A stretch of 64,000 nucleotides of DNA from an uncultured Chloroflexota bacterium (lineage in GTDB: Bacteria; Chloroflexota; Anaerolineae; Anaerolineales; Anaerolineaceae). Within the stretch, counting starts at the first letter, position 1, and each line of letters begins with the position of its first letter. Positions 45,765 to 56,918 of this stretch are shown piece after piece. The position numbers were made by a program, and so were the translations under genes. Under the pieces are notes generated by a model. That model saw nothing but the letters and a program-made list of their open reading frames with translations. It ran no database searches and was not told the origin of the DNA. The DNA lies in contig CADACE010000002.1 in NCBI GenBank assembly GCA_902786265.1, positions 1 to 64,000 on the forward strand, given 5' to 3'.

Positions 45765-45804
45765 AGCCATCAGTGGGTTATTCCTTACTGATGGCTTTTT
45801 TATT
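45765..45804 (+). terminator. Ferredoxin terminator
   Basis: AGCCATCAGT pairs with ACTGATGGCT, followed by TTTTTATTTATT. Confidence 0.85.
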
Positions 45805-45912
45805 TATTCTGAACAAACCTATCGCAGATATCTGATTTTGGTCATGCTGCTCCCATTCCGCACCTATAACACCTTATGAACACCAACACTTTTTTTATCA
45901 TATAATAGAAGT

Positions 45913-47241
45913 ATGGATCTTTTTGAATATAACGATGAACAAACCTATAACAGCAGCCAGCCGCTGGCCTCACGTATGCGGCCGCGCAGCCTGGATGAAC
46001 TGGTCGGGCAGGAACATATTGTCGGGAAAGGGAAACTGCTGCGCAGGGCTATTGAAGCAGACCGGCTGTTTTCTTCCATACTTCTGTTCGGGCCTCCCGG
46101 AACCGGTAAAACCACACTGGCGCAGCTGATCGCCAAAGCGTCATCCGCTGATTTCGTCACGATCTCTGCTGTCCTTGCGGGTGTTCAGGAGCTGCGGAAC
46201 GTCGTTACCAAAGCAAAAGAACAGCGGCAGCTTTATAACAAACGGACGATTTTGTTCGTGGATGAAGTCCACCGCTGGAACAAATCACAGCAGGATGCTT
46301 TGCTGCCGCACGTGGAAAACGGTCTGCTCACACTGGTCGGCGCAACGACAGAAAACCCATTTTTCGAAGTAAACAAAGCGCTGCTTTCCCGATCCCGTGT
46401 TTTCGAAATGCATCCGCTGGATCATCATTCATTGCGCACCATCATGGATCGGGCAATACAGGATGAAGAACGCGGCTACGGAAAACTGGATATTCTTATG
46501 GATGAGGATGCCGCGGATCTTTTGATCGAACGCAGCAATTCCGATGCCAGGAATCTCCTGAACGCGGTCGAGCTCGCTGTTGAAAGTACACCGCCGGATG
46601 AAACCGGACAAATCCATATCACACTTTCGGTTGCCGAAGATTCGATCCAGGAACGAGCGCTGAATTATGATAAAAAAGGTGATTCTCACTACGACACCAT
46701 ATCCGCTTTTATCAAATCTGTCCGTGGCAGTGACCCGGACGCGGCTCTTTACTGGGTGTCGAAGATGTTACTTTCCGGAGAAGATCCGCATTTTATACTC
46801 AGAAGATTGATCATCCTTGCCTGTGAGGACATCGGCATGGCGGATCCGCGCGCGCTGCAGGTAGCGGTTTCCGCGGCAACGGCGTTTGATTACATCGGTA
46901 TGCCCGAGGGGTATTACCCTATCGCGGAAGCGGTCCTTTATTGCGCCACTGCCCCGAAATCCAACTCCGCTCTGGGGATCTTCAGCGCCATGGATAAAAT
47001 CAAAAAAGAAGGCGCCGGTCCGGTTCCGACCCACCTGATGGATGCCAACAGGGACGCACAGGCGCTGGGACACGGACAGGGGTATAAATATCCGCATAAT
47101 TATCCGGAGCATCATGTCAAACAGCAGTATCTGCCCAAATCTGTTGACGGCGGATTTTATGTTCCGAGCGACCAGGGCTATGAAAAAATCATCCGTGAAC
47201 GCATGGAACGATGGGGACACGGAGAGAATAATAAGAAATAA
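45913..47241 (+). CDS. rarA: Replication-associated recombination protein RarA
   Basis: AAA+ ATPase of the RarA/MgsA/WRNIP1 family that acts at stalled replication forks. The 442 aa protein has PLASRMRPRSLDELVGQEH at the N-terminus, Walker A GPPGTGKTT near residue 58, LFVDEVHRWNKSQQDALLPHVE (Walker B), GATTENPFFEVNKALLSRS, and the C-terminal tetramerisation block with ASEDIG-like ACEDIGMADPRAL. The last codons (AAT AAT AAG AAA TAA) are the first units of the TAAGAAA repeat at 47232-47266, so the C-terminus is vulnerable to slippage. There is no strong ribosome binding site. Confidence 0.93.
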   Translation: MDLFEYNDEQTYNSSQPLASRMRPRSLDELVGQEHIVGKGKLLRRAIEADRLFSSILLFGPPGTGKTTLAQLIAKASSADFVTISAVLAGVQELRNVVTKAKEQRQLYNKRTILFVDEVHRWNKSQQDALLPHVENGLLTLVGATTENPFFEVNKALLSRSRVFEMHPLDHHSLRTIMDRAIQDEERGYGKLDILMDEDAADLLIERSNSDARNLLNAVELAVESTPPDETGQIHITLSVAEDSIQERALNYDKKGDSHYDTISAFIKSVRGSDPDAALYWVSKMLLSGEDPHFILRRLIILACEDIGMADPRALQVAVSAATAFDYIGMPEGYYPIAEAVLYCATAPKSNSALGIFSAMDKIKKEGAGPVPTHLMDANRDAQALGHGQGYKYPHNYPEHHVKQQYLPKSVDGGFYVPSDQGYEKIIRERMERWGHGENNKK

Positions 47242-47276
47242 GAAATAAGAAATAAGAAATAAGAATGAAGAATGAG
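47232..47276. repeat. TAAGAAA heptamer tract at rarA stop
   Basis: Four exact TAAGAAA units and one TAAGAAT are followed by GAAGAATGAG. The tract includes the rarA stop codon. Confidence 0.75.
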
Positions 47277-47285
47277 TAATGGAAT

Positions 47286-47387
47286 AAATTATACAAAACG
47301 AAGCACATTAGGTCAGCTCTGATGCTGCCGCCAAGCCGGCATGGCAAAACCGCACTCATAATCTGCTGCCGGAGACAGGACAATTAC
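47286..47387. repeat. Degenerate intergenic repeat copy between direct repeats
   Basis: AGCACA, GGTCAGCTCTGATGCTGCCGC and AAGCCGGC align with the interiors at 39413 and 48482. It is bracketed by 13-base direct repeats GAATGAAGAATGA (47263-47275 and 47388-47400). Confidence 0.5.
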
Positions 47388-47389
47388 GA

Positions 47390-48274
47390 ATGAAGAATGA
47401 AGCCTTAATTGAATGTGTACCGAATTTTTCCGAAGGGCGTGAATGGGCTGTCATTGAAGCCATCCACGAGTCTATTATTTGTGACGGAAAGTGCCGGGTT
47501 TTGGATTACAGCGCTGACGAAGACCACAACCGCTCTGTCTTCACCATAACCGGTGCGCCGGAAGATGTCGAAAATGCCGTGCTGCGGTTTACAAAAACAG
47601 CAGCTGAACGGATCAATATGGAAACACACAAAGGAGTCCATCCATGCATCGGTGCCACCGATGTGATCCCTTTTGTGCCGCTGAAAAATACCGGTATGGA
47701 TGAATGTATCGCGCTTTCTGAAAAGGTCGGGAGAAGGATCGCTGACGAGCTGGATCTCCCCGTATATCTATACGCAAAATCCGCAAAAACACCATATCAT
47801 AAGCGTCTTGCCGATATCCGCCGGGGCGGTTATGCTGCACTTAAAGAAGAGATTTCGGCAATTCCGGAACGCGCACCGGATTTTGGACCGAAATATCTGA
47901 CTTCTGCCGGAGGGGTTTCCATCGGAGCCAGAGACTTTCTGATTGCCTTCAATGTTTATCTTAATACGAATGATGTAAAGCCTGCCCGTCTGATCGCGAA
48001 AAAGATCCGCGAATCCTCCGGAGGCTTTCCCGGTCTGCAGGCAATCGGGCTGCTTGTCAAGGGCTATGCGCAGGTATCCATGAATTTACTGGATTACCAT
48101 AAAACCTCGATGAAAACCATTGTCCGTGCGATCCAAACGGAAGCTGCCGCGCTTGGCATTGAACCTCTGTATACCGAATTGATCGGCATGCTGCCAAAGG
48201 ATGCACTTTCCGGTACAAATCCGAAAGAATTACTGTTAAAAGACTTTTCCGCTGATAAAAAATTATCTTTTTGA
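47390..48274 (+). CDS. ftcD: Glutamate formimidoyltransferase
   Basis: Moves the formimino group of formiminoglutamate to tetrahydrofolate in histidine breakdown. The 294 aa protein has the family start LIECVPNFSEGR, DHNRSVFTITG near residue 45, HKGVHPCIGATDVIPFVPL near residue 85 and a C-terminal domain with QVSMNLLDYHKT. The cyclodeaminase half of the vertebrate enzyme is absent, as in many bacteria. The ATG at 47390 lies in a short GAATGAAGAATGA repeat; the nearest GGAG is rather far (47371), so start strength may be low. No other histidine-degradation gene is in the window. Confidence 0.9.
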   Translation: MKNEALIECVPNFSEGREWAVIEAIHESIICDGKCRVLDYSADEDHNRSVFTITGAPEDVENAVLRFTKTAAERINMETHKGVHPCIGATDVIPFVPLKNTGMDECIALSEKVGRRIADELDLPVYLYAKSAKTPYHKRLADIRRGGYAALKEEISAIPERAPDFGPKYLTSAGGVSIGARDFLIAFNVYLNTNDVKPARLIAKKIRESSGGFPGLQAIGLLVKGYAQVSMNLLDYHKTSMKTIVRAIQTEAAALGIEPLYTELIGMLPKDALSGTNPKELLLKDFSADKKLSF

Positions 48275-48481
48275 TAAAAGTTACCGGACATGGACTGCTT
48301 TCCATATGTCTCTGAGGATAAGACGCGCAGTATTTCCGGATTTTTCGGTGATCCGGAATTTCAAAAAATTGAATTAGAAGAAGCGAAGTTTACCCCGTAA
48401 ATCGAAATATATTAAAGCTTGGGCCATACATAATTTTCTCCGGATATTTATTGAATTGATGATCCTGCACTGATAAGAACA

Positions 48482-48584
48482 ATTTATTTAGAATGAAAGC
48501 ACATGAAGCCGGCTCTGATACTTCCATAAAGCCGGTACAGCAGAACTGCACCTTTGCTGCGCATCCTGCTGTTATAACAAACAA
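48482..48584. repeat. Degenerate intergenic repeat copy
   Basis: TTTAGAATGAAAGCACATGA and CCGGCTCTGAT align with the left part of the copy at 37112 and the middle of the copy at 47286. CCGGCT pairs with AGCCGG. It lies in the 380-base gap between ftcD and tRNA-Pro, which otherwise shows nothing recognisable. Confidence 0.45.
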
Positions 48585-48620
48585 AATTTGCAAATCAATT
48601 ATTTAGGGGTAACTTCAGAT

Positions 48621-48649
48621 AAAAAAAATCCGCTTGAAAAGCGGATTTT
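48621..48649 (-). terminator. Terminator after tRNA-Pro
   Basis: On the minus strand AAATCCGC pairs with GCGGATTT, followed by a run of T. Confidence 0.85.
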
Positions 48650-48652
48650 CTG

Positions 48653-48727
48653 TCGGGGCGGGCGGATTTGAACCGCCGACCTCACGGACCCGAACCGTGC
48701 ACTCTATCCGGACTGAGCCACGCCCCG
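48653..48727 (-). tRNA. tRNA-Pro (anticodon CGG)
   Basis: The minus strand folds as a cloverleaf: acceptor CGGGGCG/CGCCCCG, D-arm GCTC...GAGT, anticodon stem CACGG/CCGTG with loop TTCGGGT (anticodon CGG), T-arm GGCGG-TTCAAAT-CCGCC and discriminator A. The CCA end is not encoded. It reads CCG proline codons. A terminator lies a few bases downstream. Confidence 0.95.
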
Positions 48728-48842
48728 AACAACGCTCATTAGTATAATACCACCTCTGTTTTTTAGCAAGTGAATCCATGAAAATTCATGACGTTTTCTT
48801 TTTTTCTTTTTTTTATTTGCAAGTTATGATAATATATATGAT

Positions 48843-50937
<2,095 letters not shown>

Positions 50938-50960
50938 GCCTTGTAAGTTCTTAGAACGCA

Positions 50961-51004
50961 AAAGGTGATTGTTTCGGTTTTGCCGCTGCAATCACCTTTT
51001 TTAT
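50961..51004 (+). terminator. Intercistronic terminator between gap and pgk
   Basis: AAAGGTGATTG pairs with CAATCACCTTT, followed by TTTTTAT. It may lower pgk expression relative to gap or separate the two transcripts. Confidence 0.8.
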
Positions 51005-51026
51005 CATGTTACAGGAGAAAGTCAGT

Positions 51027-52202
51027 ATGTTCAATAAAAAAACCGTTCGTGATATCGATGTAAACGGTAAGAAAGTTCTTGTCCGTGTAGATTTTAATGT
51101 CCCGCTCAAAGACGGCGTCGTCGGCGATGACACCCGCATCCGCGGCGCACTGCCTACCATTCAGTACCTGCTGGATAACGGCGCTGCTGTGATCCTCTGC
51201 TCCCATCTTGGCCGTCCGAAAGGTGAAGTAAACCCGAAATATTCCCTCAAACCGGTTGCTGAATACTTGAAGGGCCTCGTCTCTAATCCGGTCTATTTTG
51301 CTGATGACTGCCTCGGCGAATCCGCCAAAGAAGGCGCTGCCAACCTCAAACCGGGTGAGATCCTTGTTCTCGAAAATACCCGCTTCTACAAAGGCGAAGA
51401 AAAGAATGATCTCGATATGGCAAAAGGTCTTGCTGATCTTGCTGATCTCTATGTCAACGACGCATTCGGTACCGCTCACCGCGCACATGCTTCAACGGAA
51501 GGCGTTACCCACTTCAAACCGGGTGTTGCCGGCTTCCTGCTTGAAAAGGAAATCCAGTACCTATCTTCCGCTGTTGAAGACCCGAAGCGCCCGTTTGTCG
51601 CCATTCTCGGCGGTGCCAAGATCTCCGATAAGATCGGCGTTATCAAGAACCTGCTGAACAAGGCTGACAAGGTCCTCATCGGCGGCGGTATGGCCAATAC
51701 CTTCTTCGCTGCCCAGGGCTATGATATGGCTGATTCTCTCGTTCAGGAAGAAGCACTCGATACCGCGAAGGAAATCCTTGCTGCCGGTTCCGATAAGCTG
51801 GTCCTGCCTGTTGATATGGTCATCGCGAACGCTTTCGATAATGACGCCGAAAAGAAGACCGTCGAAACCGGAAATGTTCCGGCCGGCTGGCGTGTTCTTG
51901 ATATCGGTGAAAAGACTGTCGAACTTTACAGCAACCTGGTCAGCACTGCCGCTACCGTTGTCTGGAACGGCCCGATGGGTGTCTTCGAAATGCCTGAATT
52001 CGCAAAGGGTACCTTCGCCGTGGCGAAAGCAGTCGCGGACAGCAATGCCATCTCCATCATCGGCGGCGGTGATTCCGTTGCAGCCATCCAGGAATCCGGT
52101 CTGGCTGACAAGGTAACACACATTTCCACCGGCGGCGGCGCTTCCCTCGAAATGCTCGAAGGACTCGTTCTCCCGGGTGTTGCTGCGCTTGAGGATAAAT
52201 AA
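51027..52202 (+). CDS. pgk: Phosphoglycerate kinase
   Basis: Transfers phosphate from 1,3-bisphosphoglycerate to ADP. The 391 aa enzyme has [14 protein letters not shown] at the N-terminus, [33 protein letters not shown], and the C-terminal [11 protein letters not shown] and [13 protein letters not shown] nucleotide loops. ATG 51027 follows AGGAG; a frame seven codons longer is possible but adds nothing known. Codon use is biased as in gap. It is followed by a cluster of hairpins that ends in a clear terminator. Confidence 0.97.
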   Translation: MFNKKTVRDIDVNGKKVLVRVDFNVPLKDGVVGDDTRIRGALPTIQYLLDNGAAVILCSHLGRPKGEVNPKYSLKPVAEYLKGLVSNPVYFADDCLGESAKEGAANLKPGEILVLENTRFYKGEEKNDLDMAKGLADLADLYVNDAFGTAHRAHASTEGVTHFKPGVAGFLLEKEIQYLSSAVEDPKRPFVAILGGAKISDKIGVIKNLLNKADKVLIGGGMANTFFAAQGYDMADSLVQEEALDTAKEILAAGSDKLVLPVDMVIANAFDNDAEKKTVETGNVPAGWRVLDIGEKTVELYSNLVSTAATVVWNGPMGVFEMPEFAKGTFAVAKAVADSNAISIIGGGDSVAAIQESGLADKVTHISTGGGASLEMLEGLVLPGVAALEDK

Positions 52203-52215
52203 GATTATTCGCTGT

Positions 52216-52297
52216 GTATCAGGTGAAAAGGTCATTAGACCTGTCTCCTGATACGCCGTTTCATCGGGTATCTGCACCTGAAACTTGTTTGATACCC
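52216..52297. repeat. Tandem palindromes after pgk
   Basis: GTATCAGG/CCTGATAC encloses AGGTC/GACCT (52216-52254), and GGGTATC/GATACCC follows (52266-52297). The first resembles the palindrome at 9339-9377. Confidence 0.55.
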
Positions 52298-52310
52298 AAT
52301 ATGAAAACAT

Positions 52311-52345
52311 CAGAAAAGGACGCTCAAAAAGGGCGTCCTTTTCTG
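52311..52345. terminator. Terminator between pgk and M13 gene
   Basis: CAGAAAAGGACGC pairs with GCGTCCTTTTCTG. It can act for the convergent pgk and M13 peptidase genes. Confidence 0.8.
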
Positions 52346-52420
52346 ATCCATATATAAAAATCCCAAATAACGTTTATCAGGATCTTTCAATATGAAGTGA
52401 TCCCGAAACGTTTATTATCA

Positions 52421-54895
52421 TCACCAGATTCTGATCCGGCCTTCGGTATCCGGATACATCCCATCGCTTTCTTTCACGCCATATGATGCAAGAAATTCAT
52501 CAAACTGCTGAAGGGTCATGTTGACACGAAGGTGATTCAGCGGATGTGAATCATGAATATCATAACGCTCCCATTCGAGTGTAGTCTGTTTTCGCCACAA
52601 CTCCGCATAGGCACGGAAGAACCGGTCATAATCAAAATCATCTATTTTCACCGCGATTCCCAGCGCGATCGTCATTCCTCCAAAATCCGCAGCGGCCTCT
52701 CCCCATTGTGATGTTCCGGAACAGACTGCATAAGGGAAAGGATGAACGGTGTCAATATGATCGGCAATCCTTTGAGCCCGTTTCATAAATGCCTGATAAT
52801 CCTTTTCCGGCATCCAGCCATATGGATTGTCATCCGTCATCACCATATTTCCGTCTTTGTCATACCTGATCCCGGTCGGGTCAAAGCCGTGAGTCAATTC
52901 ATGGCCGATGATCACACCGATCGATGCCAGTTTTTTTTCTATCGGCATATCGGGATTGCAGACAAAATCATCAACAAATCCGGAAAGGATGAAAAACTGA
53001 TTAAATACCCCATAATAAAAGGCATTGGTGACAGAGCTCGCTATTTCAGGACGCAGATCATACCTCCAATCCCCCTTCTCCCTGGGCATGCCGGCAAATG
53101 CACCGTTATGCTTCATACGGCTGACCGTTATCGCCGCATAATTATCCAAAAAGGATTTGTTCGGATCCGGGGCAAGGTATGAACTGTCGATGAGTACATC
53201 AGGTGACATTACGCAAAATGTCATGTTATCGAGTTTTTCGATCGCAGCAGCTTTTCCGGAATCTGACATCCAATCCTCATGGTCTAACATAACTCTGAAC
53301 GTATCCCGTACCTTCCCTGCCAGTTCAATCAAGTCGGATCGGGTTTCAGGGTCCGCAAAGAAGGTCATATAAGCATTTTCCTCTGCAACCCCAAGGAGTC
53401 CGCGTGAAGACAAGACCTCTGCCTGATAACCCGTCTCAAAGGATTCCTTCAGCTCTTTTTCCGGAGCATCCGGTGCTTCAAGACATGCAGCCGCTTCAAA
53501 ATCAAGATACATACCTGCAGCGGCTGCAGTATGAGCTGCGAGGTAGGCTTTCAGCATGAACAGGTTCTCTTCCTTATAAATTTTATCCAGCCGTTCCAGG
53601 TATCCCGGATAGTACACATGGATATTTCCGCCGGTAATCTCATAAGCGTTCAGCAATTGTTTCAATGGAAAGCTTTTACAGTAAGATGTAACCGTATCAA
53701 AAGGCAGAAAACCGGAAAGCGGACTATCGGTATCCGAATCACCGGGCCATGCCAGCGGCAGCAGGATATCTTCCAGTTCATAACATCCTGCCAAAATATT
53801 ATCGATTTCCGGATCCGGATAGCCGGCGCGCGAAAGGACATGTCTTGCCATGACATCAAAATCAGACCGGACCTCCTCGATAGCCTCTTTACTGTCATTG
53901 TGGTAAATTCTCGGTAAAACGGAAAAATTATCTTCACCAAGCTCCACAGCCCAATGAGAGGTATCTTCTTCATCCAGCGTGATCGAGAACGAAAGCAGAA
54001 TGCTGAAAGGGTTCAATTCAGGGTTTACCAGAAGTTCCGTCAGTTCATCCAAAGATGAAACGCCATACGCCGCGTCCAGGTATTTTCTTACAGGCTCAAT
54101 GCCGTCAGCATCACGTTTTTCCCAATCTGCAGCCATATCGTAATAATCACGCAGGATCTGAATATCCGCTCCCTGATATTTTTCCCGGTTTGTGAACATC
54201 TCCTGCTTGTTCCGGCGTACGATCTCTTCCTGATCATCTGTCATGCCGGTAATATCCCCCTGCTTATGAATTTGCTCTGTCGACAGCCATTCATAATTGG
54301 AGGACAGATAAAAATCATTTTGCGGTCCCGGATCAGGGATTCGCGGCGCAGCACCGATGATGCTCCCATCAATCCATTGGTCACTCCCGACCCAGAAGAG
54401 AGGCTCCGCACCATTCTTCAATAGATCTGTAATGTGCTCTTCGCCACCGTTCCTGATGACTGTTTGTGCCTCCGCTTCATTATTGACAAGCTCATAGTCT
54501 GTATATATTTCACTTAGAGCATCGCTAACCGATACGAAAATTCCGTTTTCATCACCTTTGCTGTAAACTTCTGTAACCTTATCAATGGAAAGCATCAACA
54601 GTGCATCATTTGTAAGGGCGTCATACCGATAAATCTCAAGCAACTTTCCGGAATTGCCGCTGTCATTCAGAATAAACAGTTCAGGAATTCCATCCCCATT
54701 CATATCGTAAAGGGAATAACTCATATCATCCTCATAAGCCGCCTTCCCGATTCCCGCAAGATACATGATCTCTTCGGGGTTGTATTGATACGAAGCGTCA
54801 GAAGAACCGGTAATAATCCCAAATATCAAAACCAGGATCAAATAAACTGTTATCATTGTCATTCTTCTATATAAGTGCATTCCCATAATCTTCAT
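52421..54895 (-). CDS. M13 (neprilysin/PepO-like) metallopeptidase
   Basis: An 824 aa zinc endopeptidase. IGHELTHGFD gives HEXXH at residues 665-669; EAAAD (Glu733, Asp737, in place of the usual ENIAD) gives the third ligand and its supporting Asp; RVNMTLQQFDEF and the final RIRIW are typical M13 endings. An N-terminal hydrophobic segment (MITVYLILVLIFGIITG) suggests export or anchoring. Before the peptidase part is an extra region of about 220 residues containing DMNGDGIPELF, an EF-hand-like calcium loop. ATG 54895 is the likely start, since the frame begins just upstream with TTG. Oligopeptide breakdown at the cell surface is the likely role. Confidence 0.88.
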   Translation of the reverse strand: MKIMGMHLYRRMTMITVYLILVLIFGIITGSSDASYQYNPEEIMYLAGIGKAAYEDDMSYSLYDMNGDGIPELFILNDSGNSGKLLEIYRYDALTNDALLMLSIDKVTEVYSKGDENGIFVSVSDALSEIYTDYELVNNEAEAQTVIRNGGEEHITDLLKNGAEPLFWVGSDQWIDGSIIGAAPRIPDPGPQNDFYLSSNYEWLSTEQIHKQGDITGMTDDQEEIVRRNKQEMFTNREKYQGADIQILRDYYDMAADWEKRDADGIEPVRKYLDAAYGVSSLDELTELLVNPELNPFSILLSFSITLDEEDTSHWAVELGEDNFSVLPRIYHNDSKEAIEEVRSDFDVMARHVLSRAGYPDPEIDNILAGCYELEDILLPLAWPGDSDTDSPLSGFLPFDTVTSYCKSFPLKQLLNAYEITGGNIHVYYPGYLERLDKIYKEENLFMLKAYLAAHTAAAAGMYLDFEAAACLEAPDAPEKELKESFETGYQAEVLSSRGLLGVAEENAYMTFFADPETRSDLIELAGKVRDTFRVMLDHEDWMSDSGKAAAIEKLDNMTFCVMSPDVLIDSSYLAPDPNKSFLDNYAAITVSRMKHNGAFAGMPREKGDWRYDLRPEIASSVTNAFYYGVFNQFFILSGFVDDFVCNPDMPIEKKLASIGVIIGHELTHGFDPTGIRYDKDGNMVMTDDNPYGWMPEKDYQAFMKRAQRIADHIDTVHPFPYAVCSGTSQWGEAAADFGGMTIALGIAVKIDDFDYDRFFRAYAELWRKQTTLEWERYDIHDSHPLNHLRVNMTLQQFDEFLASYGVKESDGMYPDTEGRIRIW

Positions 54896-55113
54896 CAATT
54901 CCTACTATAAGAGCTCACTTGGCCTAAAGTAATAACACCTTATTCAATTATATCCATCTTGTAAATTCGATTTCAATATACAACCGGGTATACTCGTTCC
55001 GAGGACATAAAAATATATACCGAAATGATCCGGCCATAGCGGTAATGCGATACTATGCAGCTGAGTTTACCAAAATCTATTGATCAGACGAAATGGAGAA
55101 TTAAATAAAAGAG

Positions 55114-55186
55114 GGAGGCTGGTGGGGCTCGAACCCACAACATCTTGTTCCACAGACAAGCGCTCTGCCATTGAGCTACAGCCTCC
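55114..55186 (-). tRNA. tRNA-His (anticodon GTG)
   Basis: The cloverleaf on the minus strand has an eight-pair acceptor GGAGGCTG/CAGCCTCC, whose extra first pair is G-1:C73 as typical for tRNA-His. The anticodon loop is CTGTGGA between CTTGT and ACAAG. CCA is not encoded. It lies in the 448-base gap between the M13 gene and 55344; the rest of that gap shows only AT-rich DNA and the promoter listed next. Confidence 0.95.
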
Positions 55187-55280
55187 ATGTTTGGACTTCT
55201 TTATTTTAGCATAGATTCCCATGTTTGCAAGAAAATCATGATATTTTGATGGAGATTTGATTTCTTCCTGATTCGGGTTC

Positions 55281-55289
55281 TGTTATAAT
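55281..55289 (+). promoter_or_regulatory. Extended -10 promoter
   Basis: TGTTATAAT (TGnTATAAT) lies 55 bases before the start of the binding-protein/NBR1 fusion gene; a -35 box is weak. Confidence 0.55.
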
Positions 55290-55343
55290 AAATACACATT
55301 CATTTTCAGCTAAGTATTCTGTATTGGAAAAGGAGAAATTTTT

Positions 55344-56867
55344 ATGAAAAAATATTGCATATTCTTTCTTGTGATGATCCTTGCCGTTTCTTTTTCGTCA
55401 GTACTTGCCGAACAAATTACACTCGGAACGTCCGCGGAATACCGCCCCTTTGTTTATTACGACGACAACAATGAACTGGCCGGCTTTGATATTGAGCTGA
55501 TCGAAGAAATCGGCAAACGGGAGGGCTTTACTGTCCGTATACTGGATATTGCTTTTGACGGGTTGATCGACTCTGTCAGCGTCGGACAAATCGACCTGAT
55601 CGGCGGCGCGTTTTCCATTACCGATGAGAGAAAAACGGAGGTGCTGTTCTCCGATCCGTATTATGCCAACCAAGCGATCATCATTGCCTCCGCGGCAGGC
55701 AATGTACCGGAGAGCATAGAGCTTGACCGGATGCTTGATTACAGCATCGGTGTTCAGAGAGGCTCCAGCTTTGATCAATGGCTGAAAACAAACCTGGTCT
55801 CCGAAGGTTTTCTCAGCACTCAGAACATTTACACTTTCACGACTGTTGACTCCGCTGTGAAAGCGCTGAAAAGCGGAGTTATCGATTTGCTGATGTTTGA
55901 TGAAGATAAATACAAACAATCCTATCAAAACAGCGGCGATTTCAAAATTGTCAATGAAGCGATCGGAGACGAAAATTATGCATTTGCAGCCGCGTTGAAA
56001 TCCACGGATCTGATCGCGAGGATCAACGATGGGATCGCTCAGTTGAAGACCGACGGATCATTGGATCGCCTGATCAGCAAATATACAGGGGTGTCCGGCG
56101 AAGACGCTGAAATAATCATCTCGCGTCCGTCTCAAATTGAAAAAAATCCGGCGTTTGTCCCCACACCCACGCCGATACCACCGATCGACCAGCCGGCAAA
56201 TTGCAAAAACGTGATGGTTTATATGGCAGACGTATCGTACCCGGACGGAACTAAAGTAAACCCGGGAACAAAGTTCACAAAGACCTGGCGCATTTACAAC
56301 AACGGATCCTGCAAATGGTATGAGGGATATTCGGTGAACTATGTTGACGGGGATTATATGAGCGCGAATTCCGCGGTGATCCCTACGCTCACGATACCGG
56401 GAACCACAGTCGATGTCTCGATGGAAATGCAGGCACCGCAGGCACCCGGGGAATTTGTGGGATACTACCAGCTGCGCGCGCCGGATGGTACGTATTTCGG
56501 GCCTAAGCTGACCGCAAAAATCATTGTTACCGACGAACAGGTCAGCGCACCCCCTGTCGGGGCACCTCCGGTCATCACACGCTGGCAGCCGAATTATTAT
56601 AAAGGCGACAACGGGTTCTGCCCTACTGTTTACTGGACAGTCACAGACGCGACGCAGGTCGGCCTGTCAATCAACAATAAGCGCGTATATACCACAAACG
56701 TCACCTCCGGCTCAACAGTTTTATGTCCGGGCGGCGGTAAGGGGGATTACGTGTACGGAATTGTTGCTGAAGGCACCAAGAGAGTCAGTTACGTCTTTAC
56801 CTATACAAATACCGGCGGAGGAAAATCGCAGCCAAAAATCAACCCCACAGCGATTCCTTCAAGGTAG
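55344..56867 (+). CDS. Solute-binding protein fused to NBR1-type Ig domain
   Basis: A 507 aa exported protein. A signal peptide (residues 1-22, ending SVLA) is followed by a type 2 periplasmic binding domain of the amino-acid family (EYRPFVYYDDNNELAGFDIELI; DLIGGAFSITDERK; LKTDGSLDRLISKY) up to about residue 250. Then come a Pro/Thr linker (TPTPIPPID), an Ig-like domain of the next-to-BRCA1 four-tryptophan type (about 285-400: GTKFTKTWRIYNNGSCKW, then APQAPGEFVGYYQLRAPDG) and a last beta domain (FCPTVYWTVTDATQV). The tryptophans that define the FW domain are partly seen. No permease is adjacent; the protein may serve adhesion or sensing in addition to ligand capture. Confidence 0.82.
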   Translation: MKKYCIFFLVMILAVSFSSVLAEQITLGTSAEYRPFVYYDDNNELAGFDIELIEEIGKREGFTVRILDIAFDGLIDSVSVGQIDLIGGAFSITDERKTEVLFSDPYYANQAIIIASAAGNVPESIELDRMLDYSIGVQRGSSFDQWLKTNLVSEGFLSTQNIYTFTTVDSAVKALKSGVIDLLMFDEDKYKQSYQNSGDFKIVNEAIGDENYAFAAALKSTDLIARINDGIAQLKTDGSLDRLISKYTGVSGEDAEIIISRPSQIEKNPAFVPTPTPIPPIDQPANCKNVMVYMADVSYPDGTKVNPGTKFTKTWRIYNNGSCKWYEGYSVNYVDGDYMSANSAVIPTLTIPGTTVDVSMEMQAPQAPGEFVGYYQLRAPDGTYFGPKLTAKIIVTDEQVSAPPVGAPPVITRWQPNYYKGDNGFCPTVYWTVTDATQVGLSINNKRVYTTNVTSGSTVLCPGGGKGDYVYGIVAEGTKRVSYVFTYTNTGGGKSQPKINPTAIPSR

Positions 56868-56918
56868 GATCCAATACCCGAATGAATACTGACAAAGTTA
56901 CCTGACGTGTCATCACAT

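Noticed and set aside
47232..47276. CRISPR array
   Set aside because: The units are seven bases in direct tandem with no spacers and no cas genes.
54940..55090. Another copy of the intergenic repeat near tRNA-His
   Set aside because: Some GATCCGG and GCAGCTGAG-like words occur, but no inverted ends and no alignable interior.
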